From assembly GCA_040756655.1 (NCBI GenBank), contig JBFLYN010000061.1, positions 1 through 6,812 of the forward strand: a DNA stretch of 6,812 nt, written 5' to 3'. Origin of the DNA: JBFLYN01 sp040756655 (GTDB lineage Bacteria > Bacillota > Sulfobacillia > UBA8153). Under the pieces are notes generated by a model, which was not told where the DNA came from, made no database searches, and was given only the letters and a program-made list of their open reading frames with translations. The translations under genes and the position numbers were made by a program. This document shows, piece after piece, positions 1-6,241 of the stretch; the first letter of the stretch is position 1, and every line of letters starts with the position of its first letter.

Positions 1-175
1 TTCCGCACCGACCAGGGCTCATGCCCCGGGTACTCAATGGTCAGTTCCGAGATATCCCGGGGATCGTAGCAGACATCCACGGTGCAGCCGATGAAGTTCA
101 GGCCCACTTCATATTTCTGGTCCATGACTGTACCCGCCAGGCCGCGATCTCCTCGGCTTTCTTCTGGTTTTTCAC
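1..175 (-). pseudogene. Internally deleted transposase with Mu-type C-terminal domain (partial at window edge)
   Basis: On the minus strand a GTG at 175 with an upstream AGGTGG begins VKNQKKAEEIAAWRVQ, which looks like the extreme N-terminus of a large DDE transposase. After about 16 codons the homology jumps, near 127-130 and in another frame, to MDQKYEVGLNFIGCTVDV followed by YDPRDISELTIEY (125 down to 1). That second block resembles the Mu transposase C-terminal beta-barrel found in transposases that work with an AAA ATPase. The DNA-binding domains and the whole catalytic core, normally several hundred residues, are absent, and the original frame stops at 98-100. The product cannot be an active transposase. 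The gene starts about 38 nt after the stop of the DUF6431-like fragment, so the two probably formed one operon. The homology is from recognition, not a search, and the end lies outside the window. Confidence 0.55.
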
Positions 176-213
176 GTTGACCACCTGCCCCTGGCTAGAC
201 TGCTTCGAGTCTA

Positions 214-383
214 TCAAGAGGCGGCCGCGGACAGGAATGCAGAACGGGTATGTAGCCAAAGGTGGGCGTTGACCATCACGCGGACAACTCGCATCAGCCA
301 GCCCGGGGCGGTCCCGACCACCCGTCCGAGGCGCTGGTGCGCAGACCGTGCCGGCTCGGACGTAACCTGTCGTGTTGCTAAGA
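214..383 (-). pseudogene. C-terminal piece of a DUF6431-like transposon protein
   Basis: Read on the minus strand down to the TGA at 214-216, this fragment gives RLGRVVGTAPGWLMRVVR and then VNAHLWLHTRSAFLSAAAS. I associate this kind of ending with DUF6431-type proteins of Firmicutes transposons. The matching N-terminal piece lies at 1529-1921 on the same strand, and an IS481-family element lies between them, so I infer one gene split by insertion. The upstream limit is approximate: the frame stays open to around the IS edge near 384, but only the last ~45 residues look conserved. The fragment has no start codon or ribosome site of its own. Confidence 0.5.
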
Positions 384-399
384 TGTGGTTCCAGTGAAA

Positions 400-412
400 C
401 GCTAACCCGTCC
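400..412 (+). repeat. Candidate left inverted repeat of the IS481 element
   Basis: CGCTAACCCGTCC matches, in inverted orientation, the 13 bases at 1451-1463 at 11 of 13 positions. It lies just past the 3' end of the transposase gene. A short match like this could arise by chance; its position is what makes it credible. Confidence 0.35.
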
Positions 413-432
413 TGCTTTTCTGTTATTTTGCG

Positions 433-1405
433 CTATGCCGCCTTCAATTCCTGCTGGGTCCGGAACTCGCGGATGACCTGCAACGGCGGCCTCCCCCGGT
501 TGTGACGGCCCCGGTGGGGTCGCTGGATGTTGTACCAGGCAAGCCAGCGGTCCAAGTCGGCCTGCAGCTCCGCGATGGTCCCGTAGCGCTTCTTCCGCAG
601 CATCCCCTCTAGAGCGTCCTTGAGGGTCTGCACGAACCGTTCCGCCTTGCCGTTGGTCCAGGCGTGCCGCACCCTTCGTCCGCCGGTGTTCGGCGCCCAG
701 CCGGGCGCAGAGCGCTTCAAACGCATGGGTCGCCTTGCCCACGAACTCCGTCCCGTTGTCGGTCAGCACCCGGCCAATCCGGGGCACCCCCGCGGCGGAA
801 AGATCCTGGTGCAGGCGCTCCACGGCCGAGGCCGCCATCGCCGCGTTACGAGCGGGGGCCAAGACGACCGTGCCATAGCTGGAGTGTCCGTTAATGGCTA
901 CCGCCAGGTAGACGATGCCCGCTTCCTTCAGCCGGCCCACCAGGGCGGTGTCGGCGCAGACGATGTGACCCGGCTCCGGCGCCCTCAGGTGGCGCTGCTT
1001 GCTCAAGGCCCGGTCGCGCTCCACCTCGTCCGGCTCTGTTTGGCCCGCCCGCCGGTGCACCGCCTCCAGCCGCTTGGCCCGCGTCTCCAAGCCCCGGCGC
1101 TTGAGGGTGCCGTACACGGCGCTCTGGCCTACGCTGCGCTCCGCCCGTAACGCCGCGGCGATGGTTCGGGGGCCCGCCTCGGGATGGGCCAGGGCATAGT
1201 CCACAATCGCCAGCTCTACCTCCAGGGGCGTCTGGTTCGGCATGGCCGGTGGGCGTCGCGGCATCCGATCCAGGAGCCAGTCGTCGCCGTGCTCGTCATA
1301 CCGGGCTTGCCAGCGCCGAACCGTCCTCCGTGAGATCTGCTCCCTCGCCGCGATCTTCGTTTTCGGCCTGCCTTGACGCGCCGCCACTTGGCGGTGAGCG
1401 GCCAT
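433..1405 (-). pseudogene. IS481-family transposase, frameshifted
   Basis: This DDE transposase catalyses cut-and-paste or copy-out movement of its own element. The start is ATG at 1405, with a GGGGG ribosome site at 1413-1417 seven bases upstream; the TTG at 1411 is less well placed. An N-terminal helix-turn-helix (about residues 10-45, KIAAREQISRRTVRRWQ) is followed by an rve core with D152 (HIVCADTALVG), D216 (RVLTDNGTEF) and, after a frameshift, E254 (AWTNGKAERFVQTL), the usual D/D/E spacing. The frame breaks at the run of three C on the plus strand at 672-674: deleting one base joins HRRTK directly to VRHAWTNGKAE and restores a protein of about 323 residues ending at 433-435. As sequenced, the catalytic Glu is lost from the first frame. 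The cause could be a real mutation, a base-calling error or, less likely, programmed frameshifting. Confidence 0.85.
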
Positions 1406-1450
1406 TTGCAAACCCCCTCTGCCTGGTTGTGTTCGTCACGCCCCAGAGTT

Positions 1451-1463
1451 GGACGGGTATGCG
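1451..1463 (-). repeat. Candidate right inverted repeat of the IS481 element
   Basis: Read on the minus strand, CGCATACCCGTCC lies about 46 nt upstream of the transposase ATG and is the inverted partner of 400-412, with two mismatches. Confidence 0.35.
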
Positions 1464-1528
1464 GGGTCGTCCTTCTTCACGGGCCCATACCGCCAGGAAC
1501 CCTCTCAGGCCTCCCGGCCTCCTCCTGT

Positions 1529-1921
1529 TCACTGGTACCCCATCTTGGCATCAGCACACGTAACGTGCACGGGGTCCAACTGGAAGCGCAGGGCAATGGA
1601 AGTCAGGCAGCCGAGCCAGTAAGTCGCCTGGTCCCGGCACCAGTTCCTCCACCGGTACAACGTCGCGTCATCCGCAGCCACTAACGGCTCCACCGGCGGA
1701 TCCGACACCACGTTCTCCACACAAGTGGCCTCGTAGCGTTTGTAGGGCACCAGAAAGTCCGGTAACTCATGGTGGATCTTCCGGCAGGCTCTACAGCGCA
1801 CCCTGCGCATGCGCAGCTCCACTTGCTCACCCTTGGAGTTGAGGTACTTGCGACTCCGGCTGCCAATGACCTCAAGCCTCTCCCCGCAGCAAGGGCAAGG
1901 AACCAGTTCTGCGCACCGCAC
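1529..1921 (-). pseudogene. N-terminal piece of a DUF6431-like zinc-ribbon transposon protein
   Basis: The frame opens at GTG 1921 and reads MRCAELVPCPCCGERL. It carries a probable zinc ribbon with cysteines C9/C12 (CPCC) and C43/C46 (CRAC), a conserved-looking block HELPDFLVPYKRY (residues 51-63), and a helix-turn-helix-like ATLYRWRNWCRD (86-97). I recognise this as DUF6431, a family of unknown function found beside transposase genes in Firmicutes. The frame stops after residue 130, short of the conserved C-terminus, which is found at 214-383 beyond the IS481 element. Upstream, the end of another transposase overlaps the start region, and no good ribosome site precedes the GTG, so the true N-terminus may also be lost. 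Function in transposition is an inference from context only. Confidence 0.55.
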
Positions 1922-2693
1922 AAAAGATCCCGGGGACCCGTGTCAACCCACATAAAAATGCTACCGGAATTACGAATGGTTGATACTGTATTGGGCAGTC
2001 CTGGAGAGCAGTCGGGCCTTGCTGAAGTAGGTAGTCGAGTTGACGCTTGTAGGCGAGTGGGTTGATGGTCTGAATGTGGTTTAGCAACAGTTCTTGGGTT
2101 TCGGGGCCGATTACGCCAGCATCCAGGAGACGTTGGAACGGGGTACGCGCTTGATCATAACGCTTACACACGCGGGAACCGTGGCGTTTTTTCGAGATGA
2201 CTTTGCGCATGGGTAGAAAGAAGTTGGCGTAAGAGTCAAGACCAGTGTAGACGCGGTTGAACCAATCCACCTGGGCAACGGTGTCAAAGCGCTCATAACC
2301 TACAACCTCGCGAACCAACTGGCGGTTTTTCTGCTCTACGTGAGCATTGTCGTTCTTCCTGTAAGGGCGGCTGCGGTGAAACTCGAGGCCAGTCTTTTTG
2401 GTGAAGCGTATGAGGTGGTTGTTAAGAAACTCACTGCCATTATCCGCATGGAGCCCCCAGGGCCGGAAGGGCCACTGCTGCAGGATATCGGCGAGTTCGC
2501 GGAAGATACCAGCCTGCCCCCGACCTAACACGGCCCGACGACGGCTGTAACCGCTGACGGCATCTACCACTTTCAGGGTGTAGGCGTAGTGACCCTGGGA
2601 AGAGCCACCGTTGTGCTCTACCAGGTCGATTTCGAGAGCACCAGGACGGCCCTCATCCCAGTCATAGCGTCCTAAAGGTACTTCTGCAGGCTC
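1872..2693 (-). pseudogene. DD35E (rve-domain) transposase, N-terminally truncated
   Basis: The frame shows a complete rve/DDE catalytic core: the first Asp in GALEIDLVEHNGG (codon 2625-2627), the second in HADNGSEF (2442-2444) and Glu in NDNAHVEQKN (2334-2336), with exactly 35 residues between the last two. Family-typical text continues through WFNRVYTGLDSYANFFLPM to INPLAYKRQLDYLLQQ. After that the frame runs on without a family-like ending, probably past the IS edge near 1940. At the other end homology can be followed only to VPLGRYDWDEG (about 2670). The N-terminal DNA-binding region, usually more than 100 residues, is missing; instead the frame meets the Xre gene on the opposite strand. 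There is no plausible start before GTG 2570, which lies inside the core. It resembles unclassified (ISNCY-like) elements of Clostridia; the exact IS family is uncertain. Confidence 0.75.
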
Positions 2694-3065
2694 AGGGAGG
2701 AGCGGGAGCTCAGTCGAGAAGACCTTGCGAAACGGCTAGGCGTATCCTATTGGGCTATTGCCAAGTACGAAACCGGCGAGCGCACACCCGATTTTGCAGT
2801 TGTGAGCCGGATAGCCGATCATTTCGGCGTCACCACCGACTACCTCCTGGGCCGCGTGGAGCACCCCCAGGGCCGGGCCCATCGGCTCAAGGTCGACGAT
2901 ACTCTTGACGCAGAAGACCAGGCCACCCCCAAGAAGGGAAACCCCCTGGACAGGCCGAAAGGTATCCGTGGTGCACTGCGGGCGGACAAGAACCTCACCG
3001 ACGAGGACGTGGACGAGATCCTGGCGTTCATGGAGTGGCGGAGGCAGAGGAAGAAGGGGAAGTAA
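2688..3065 (+). pseudogene. Xre/Cro-family HTH repressor lacking its start
   Basis: The frame gives RLREERELSREDLAKRLGV, then SYWAIAKYETGERTPDF and SRIADHFGVTTDYLLGR. This is a textbook Xre helix-turn-helix domain followed by a charged linker and a C-terminal NLTDEDVDEILAFMEWRRQ tail. Such proteins of about 120-135 residues are common repressors of phages and integrative elements in Firmicutes. The first conserved helix is nearly complete, but in-frame upstream there is only a stop (TAA 2673-2675) and no ATG, GTG or TTG before GTG 2802, which lies in the middle of the DNA-binding domain. The start was therefore removed at the junction with the transposase on the other strand. Its stop is 52 nt before the methyltransferase ATG. 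It is longer than typical restriction-modification controller (C) proteins, so I do not call it one. Confidence 0.8.
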
Positions 3066-3083
3066 GACTAGTTGAGGGGAGCA

Positions 3084-3098
3084 TGTCGCATAACGACA
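3084..3098. repeat. Short inverted repeat upstream of the methyltransferase
   Basis: TGTCG and CGACA flank the five bases CATAA, a perfect 5-bp dyad, between the Xre stop and the ribosome site of the methyltransferase gene. It could be an operator or a small hairpin, but dyads this short are frequent by chance. Confidence 0.2.
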
Positions 3099-3117
3099 CG
3101 TTCCGGAGGGAGGCATC

Positions 3118-4146
3118 ATGTCAATCTCAGAGATTGTCTCATTCAAGAACCAGGCAGACGGCTTCGTCAACAGAGTATACCACAAATCAAGTGAGAGTAT
3201 GGGCGAGCTCCCGGACAACACGGTTAGCCTTACGGTCACATCCCCTCCTTATTGGAATGCCATTGACTATGATAGACATTCTCGGGATTCCAATGACTAC
3301 TACCGGACACGAAACTACTCCATCGGCTACTCTGAGTACCACGATTACCTCACCTGGCTGAGGCGGATATCAAGCGAGGTCCTGCGGGTTACTAAACCAG
3401 GTGGTTTCTACGCATTGGTGGTAGGCACGGTCCTATTGCAGAAGAGACACTATCCTGTGCCCTTTGACGTTACCGCGGGTCTGACACAGGATGGATGGGA
3501 TTTCCACCAGGACTTCATCTGGCATAAGGTCACAGGTGGTGTCAAACGAGCAGGTGTCTTCCTACAGAAGCCTTACCCCGGGTATTTCTACCCTAACATA
3601 ATGACCGAGTACATACTCGTGTTTCGCAAGCCTGGTCAGGAGATATACAAAGAGAGATGCAATGCGGAACGACAATCCGCCAAGGTAGACACTCAGCGAT
3701 TGTTCACCAACGAGATTGCGAACACTGTATGGCACATTGCCCCTGTACCTCCGGGGCATCTCGATCACCCTTGCCCCTTCCCGGAGGAGATCCCTTATAG
3801 GTTGATCAGACTGTACTCGTATCCAGGGGAAGTGATCCTAGATCCCTTTTGTGGTTCTGGGCAGACATTGAAGGTTGCGAGGTATCTGTCACGAGATTAC
3901 GTAGGCTATGATATCAGTGAGAAGTATGTAATCTTATCGAAGAATCGCATCCATGAGTTACCCGCACTCAGACAAGAGCAGCTCGTAGCAGTATTCGAGA
4001 AGATCCCCATGGATGCCCAGCGTACTGGAGGTAGCCGAGTATCGAAGAGGACCCGCTATGGGAAGAAACAAGGGCTCTTCCAAACTGGGGAGGAACAACA
4101 TGGAGGACCTACAGACCTTGTTGGTGGCGATCGCGGAGACGGGTAG
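3118..4146 (+). CDS. Beta-class site-specific DNA methyltransferase, probably N4-cytosine
   Basis: This enzyme transfers a methyl group from S-adenosylmethionine to an exocyclic amino group in a short DNA site. The start ATG is preceded by GGAGGGAGG at 3105-3113. Catalytic motif IV is TSPPYW (residues 41-46); the Ser-Pro-Pro-Tyr form is most typical of N4-cytosine enzymes, though some N6-adenine enzymes share it. A motif X-like block HPCPFPEEIPYRLIRLY (217-233) runs into the AdoMet-binding motif I LDPFCGSGQTLKVA (241-254) and an acidic motif II (YVGYDIS, 262-267). Motif IV coming before motif I is beta-class order. The region between them (about 105-210) presumably reads the target, which I cannot predict. 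At 342 residues it is normal in length and intact. The last ~50 residues are basic, lack motifs and overlap the next gene by 47 nt, which suggests translational coupling. Confidence 0.9.
   Translation: MSISEIVSFKNQADGFVNRVYHKSSESMGELPDNTVSLTVTSPPYWNAIDYDRHSRDSNDYYRTRNYSIGYSEYHDYLTWLRRISSEVLRVTKPGGFYALVVGTVLLQKRHYPVPFDVTAGLTQDGWDFHQDFIWHKVTGGVKRAGVFLQKPYPGYFYPNIMTEYILVFRKPGQEIYKERCNAERQSAKVDTQRLFTNEIANTVWHIAPVPPGHLDHPCPFPEEIPYRLIRLYSYPGEVILDPFCGSGQTLKVARYLSRDYVGYDISEKYVILSKNRIHELPALRQEQLVAVFEKIPMDAQRTGGSRVSKRTRYGKKQGLFQTGEEQHGGPTDLVGGDRGDG
4087..4093 (+). promoter_or_regulatory. Ribosome binding site choosing the ATG at 4100
   Basis: GGGGAGG followed by six bases and ATG supports translation of the downstream gene from 4100 rather than from the in-frame ATG at 4013 or 4058. 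The site lies within the methyltransferase coding sequence. Confidence 0.7.
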
Positions 4147-5281
4147 AGCCTCGCCTAGCATTCCGTCTATTCACGAACTAGAGTTCTTCCGTCCATTTTT
4201 TCCTAGAGATCGACTCGACCAAGAGATGCTGGATGTACGAGATGGAGCGTGTACTAGGAGAGAGCTGATCGCCCGATATCTGCTGCTTAACGCCGTCTTG
4301 GACCAGGGCCCAGACATCAAAGGAATACGTCATCTGCTCATTGGAGTTCTTAACGCTTTGTACCGCAGGGAGATACGTGTTCTGCATCAACCACTATCGT
4401 TCTTCCGGGAGATTGGCGTATCGATTGACCAGATCGTCAGCACTCATGAGACTGTAAAAACCGCAAGAGCAAGGGTCTGGGCTGATGAGAACAATACCCA
4501 AGCCTCAAGGTACAACTTATTCATGGATAATTCCACGCAAGCTCTCTGCTATGCCATCTTCCGTTGGGGAGTACCCCTTCTCCTCCCAGTGATTCTTGAG
4601 CGTGACTGCAGGGACGAATCTGGTCTGCCGACCGCGCTTCTTGATTATCTTGAAAACTACCCGTCCGCAGAGAAGATGAGTGTTGGTCTCAAGGATCATC
4701 CGCGTTATGGCCTTGGCAAGGCCGTTGGTGATAAGGCCTGTCACTTGTTTGCGAAATGGTATTGCTCTTCGTTTGCACTGACCAGAAGGGTGGCAGACCC
4801 GAGGTGGGGACCCTTTTCCTATGAAGTACCTTTTGATAGTAATGCCGGCAGAGTGCTGTGGCGGGCCGGGTTCTTCCTCAGACTTGCCTCTCTGGAGGAG
4901 TATGTCGCGGCACAAGCCGTCCAAGTCGGGAGCGGTAAAGGCGGGTTGGACTACATACGGGTGACGAACATAAGGGACATGGGGGTCACTGCATGCGTAC
5001 CTGCCAGTGTTCATGGAGCCTACGTCAGGATCTGCACAGAGCACCTTGCAGTTAACTCTAGACCGCCACGCAAGATTCAGATCCAGCGAATGCCACACGC
5101 GCTGCTTATTGAGGCACCTAACCGGGGCGATCTGGGCATAGCCGATCTGGATGAGGGACTGATCCATATAGGAACAACCTATTGCTTCAACCATAATCTG
5201 CCCCGGTGTGCAGACTGCCCGATTGGAGCCGAGTGTCGAGGTCGCGTGCAGCCTGAGTTGATCCAGAAATATCGGACCTGA
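4100..5281 (+). CDS. Endonuclease III-like (HhH-GPD type) Fe-S protein in a methyltransferase operon
   Basis: I do not recognise this 393-residue protein as a named family member, but three features point to the HhH-GPD DNA glycosylase superfamily. First, RYGLGKAVGDKACHLF (residues 202-217) resembles a helix-hairpin-helix; K212 would align with the Schiff-base lysine of endonuclease III. Second, VPFDSNAGRVLWRAG (243-257) resembles the PVDTHVRRVLxRLG block carrying the catalytic Asp, here D246. Third, C362-x7-C370-x2-C373-x5-C379 near the C-terminus (LPRCADCPIGAEC) resembles the [4Fe-4S] loop of EndoIII/MutY (C-x6-C-x2-C-x5-C). It is much longer than EndoIII (about 210 residues), and residues 1-200 match nothing I know. 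K212 and D246 are 34 apart rather than about 18, implying an insertion. The gene is intact and overlaps the methyltransferase. Possible roles are a restriction glycosylase/lyase, a mismatch glycosylase partnering DNA methylation, or another Fe-S nuclease. Confidence 0.6.
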   Translation: MEDLQTLLVAIAETGRASPSIPSIHELEFFRPFFPRDRLDQEMLDVRDGACTRRELIARYLLLNAVLDQGPDIKGIRHLLIGVLNALYRREIRVLHQPLSFFREIGVSIDQIVSTHETVKTARARVWADENNTQASRYNLFMDNSTQALCYAIFRWGVPLLLPVILERDCRDESGLPTALLDYLENYPSAEKMSVGLKDHPRYGLGKAVGDKACHLFAKWYCSSFALTRRVADPRWGPFSYEVPFDSNAGRVLWRAGFFLRLASLEEYVAAQAVQVGSGKGGLDYIRVTNIRDMGVTACVPASVHGAYVRICTEHLAVNSRPPRKIQIQRMPHALLIEAPNRGDLGIADLDEGLIHIGTTYCFNHNLPRCADCPIGAECRGRVQPELIQKYRT

Positions 5282-5307
5282 TGGGCCGCTCAACCCCTAT
5301 GGCCCAT
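5281..5307 (+). terminator. Hairpin directly after the Fe-S protein gene
   Basis: ATGGGCC and GGCCCAT form a perfect 7-bp stem around a 13-nt loop, starting on the last base of the stop codon. There is no U-run after it, so it is a weak intrinsic-terminator candidate; it may instead protect the 3' end of the transcript. The rest of the gap up to 5432 shows nothing else that I can support. Confidence 0.3.
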
Positions 5308-5432
5308 GGATATTCTTGGCCGCCAGGGACAACGGAGCGCACACAAGCATGATCTAGTTATCAGAAAACGTTGTCCATTGCCGGACATCCTGTGCTTTAG
5401 TTGAGCACGCAGAGATTGGGTGACTCTTGAGT

Positions 5433-5439
5433 GGGGAGG
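5433..5439 (+). promoter_or_regulatory. Ribosome binding site choosing TTG 5446
   Basis: GGGGAGG lies six bases before TTG 5446, the same sequence and spacing as at the Fe-S protein gene (4087-4093). It makes TTG 5446 a better start than the in-frame GTG at 5431, which overlaps this site. Confidence 0.6.
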
Positions 5440-5445
5440 CTAGCC

Positions 5446-6057
5446 TTGTCCGACGACGTAATCAATGCCCTCAATAACGGACCGGATTCGGCTCTGCACA
5501 CGGAGACCGGCGTTCACAGGTCGATCAGTCTAACATCGTTGGAGATCTGCGCGGGCGGCGGGGGTCAGGCTCTTGGCCTGGAGAGAGCTGGATTCCGCCA
5601 TGTTGCTCTCGTAGAGATCGATGAGCACAGCTGCAATACCTTGAGGAAGAATCGCCCTAACTGGAATATCATCCAAGGCGATGTCGCCGAGCTAGACGGG
5701 GATGCCTACCGGGGCGTTGACCTTCTGGCAGGAGGATTGCCTTGCCCGCCCTTTTCTATGGCAAGCAACTGGGTAGCGGTGATGAGCGAGACCTCTTCCC
5801 CGAGGCCATGCGCCTAGTAGCAGAGATCCGCCCTAGGGCTGTGATGATTGAGAATGTGAAGGGGCTGAAACGGCCTTTCAGGATTACTGGCAGCGCATTT
5901 CGAGCCGATTGCATATCTTGGCTACGAGACTGACTGGAGGCTTTTGAATGCCTCTGACTTCGGGGTGTCCCAGCTTCGGCCCCGCCTGGTTCTGGTTGCG
6001 ATTCGCAGAGACCTCTCAACGCGATTTGCTTGGCCGGTACCGAACGGTCCACGCTAA
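5446..6057 (+). pseudogene. C5-cytosine DNA methyltransferase (Dcm family), frameshifted and 3'-truncated
   Basis: From TTG 5446, motif I is LEICAGGGGQALGLERAG, motif II VEID, motif III IIQGDVAEL and motif IV GGLPCPPFS with the catalytic Cys (codon 5743-5745). The frame then breaks three times, each time by minus one (mod 3). Near 5761-5766 it moves to the frame reading GKQLGSGDERDLFPEAM and MIENVKGL (motif VI ENV). Near 5871-5876 it moves to AFQDYWQR. Near 5894-5896 it returns to the starting frame, reading HFEPIAYLGYETDWRLLN and SDFGVSQLRPRLVLVAIRRD (motif VIII). The frame ends at TAA 6055-6057 with no target-recognition domain and no motifs IX or X, so roughly the last third of a normal 330-400-residue enzyme is missing. 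It cannot be active as sequenced. The breaks could partly be sequencing errors, but the missing C-terminus needs another explanation. Confidence 0.85.
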
Positions 6058-6197
6058 GCCCTTTGTATGGCTGGGTTGTAACATCACAGTTGTGGTCAGG
6101 AATGGAATACGTAGTTCAGTGATGTGTTGCTAATGGAAACAACCTTCAAATAGCGGTCGACTTATCATGTCACGCATGCAATTCGATGGGTATAGTC

Positions 6198-6234
6198 AAA
6201 AAAACGGCGCAAAGGAAGGCCGTCTGTGCACCGT
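6198..6234 (-). terminator. Probable Rho-independent terminator after the istB fragment
   Basis: On the minus strand, ACGGTGC pairs with GCGCCGT (seven pairs, one of them G-T) around a 17-nt loop and is followed directly by seven T. It lies 8 nt past the stop of the IstB remnant, the right place and direction to end its transcript. Confidence 0.45.
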
Positions 6235-6241
6235 TTCTCGG

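Larger units (their letters stand above)
384..1479 (-). mobile_element. IS481-family insertion sequence (approximate limits)
   Basis: A single transposase pseudogene (433-1405) fills this element of about 1.1 kb, a normal size for the family. Candidate subterminal inverted repeats are CGCTAACCCGTCC at 400-412 and, on the other strand, CGCATACCCGTCC at 1463-1451, matching at 11 of 13 positions. Both lie 16 nt inside a TG dinucleotide (384 and 1479), and IS481 ends commonly begin with TG. I found no clear target-site duplication, so the limits are estimates. Flanking pieces of one DUF6431-like gene on both sides support insertion into that gene. Confidence 0.5.

Noticed and set aside
372..381. 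GTGTTGCTAA also present at 6124-6133
   Set aside because: Ten-base matches are expected many times by chance in 6.8 kb.
389..403. Near-repeat of 6441-6455 (14 of 15 bases) as a shared IS end or attachment site
   Set aside because: About one such match is expected by chance in a window this size; kept only as a side note.
620..1150. Long plus-strand open frames opposite the IS481 transposase
   Set aside because: They are GC-driven mirror frames without domains or ribosome sites; the minus strand carries the conserved DDE motifs.
2688..3065. Xre protein as the controller (C) protein of the restriction-modification cassette
   Set aside because: It is longer than C proteins, has a phage/element-repressor style C-terminal tail, lacks a start codon, and no C-box-like GACT/AGTC pair is convincing upstream of the methyltransferase.
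4517..5293. 258-codon minus-strand open frame opposite the Fe-S protein gene
   Set aside because: Low-complexity, motif-free translation; the plus strand has clear cysteine and glycosylase-like blocks and a good ribosome site.
5372..5388. TGTCC-ATTGCC-GGACA dyad and weak promoter-like boxes before dcm
   Set aside because: The stem is only 5 bp and the -10 match is poor; nothing distinguishes it from background.
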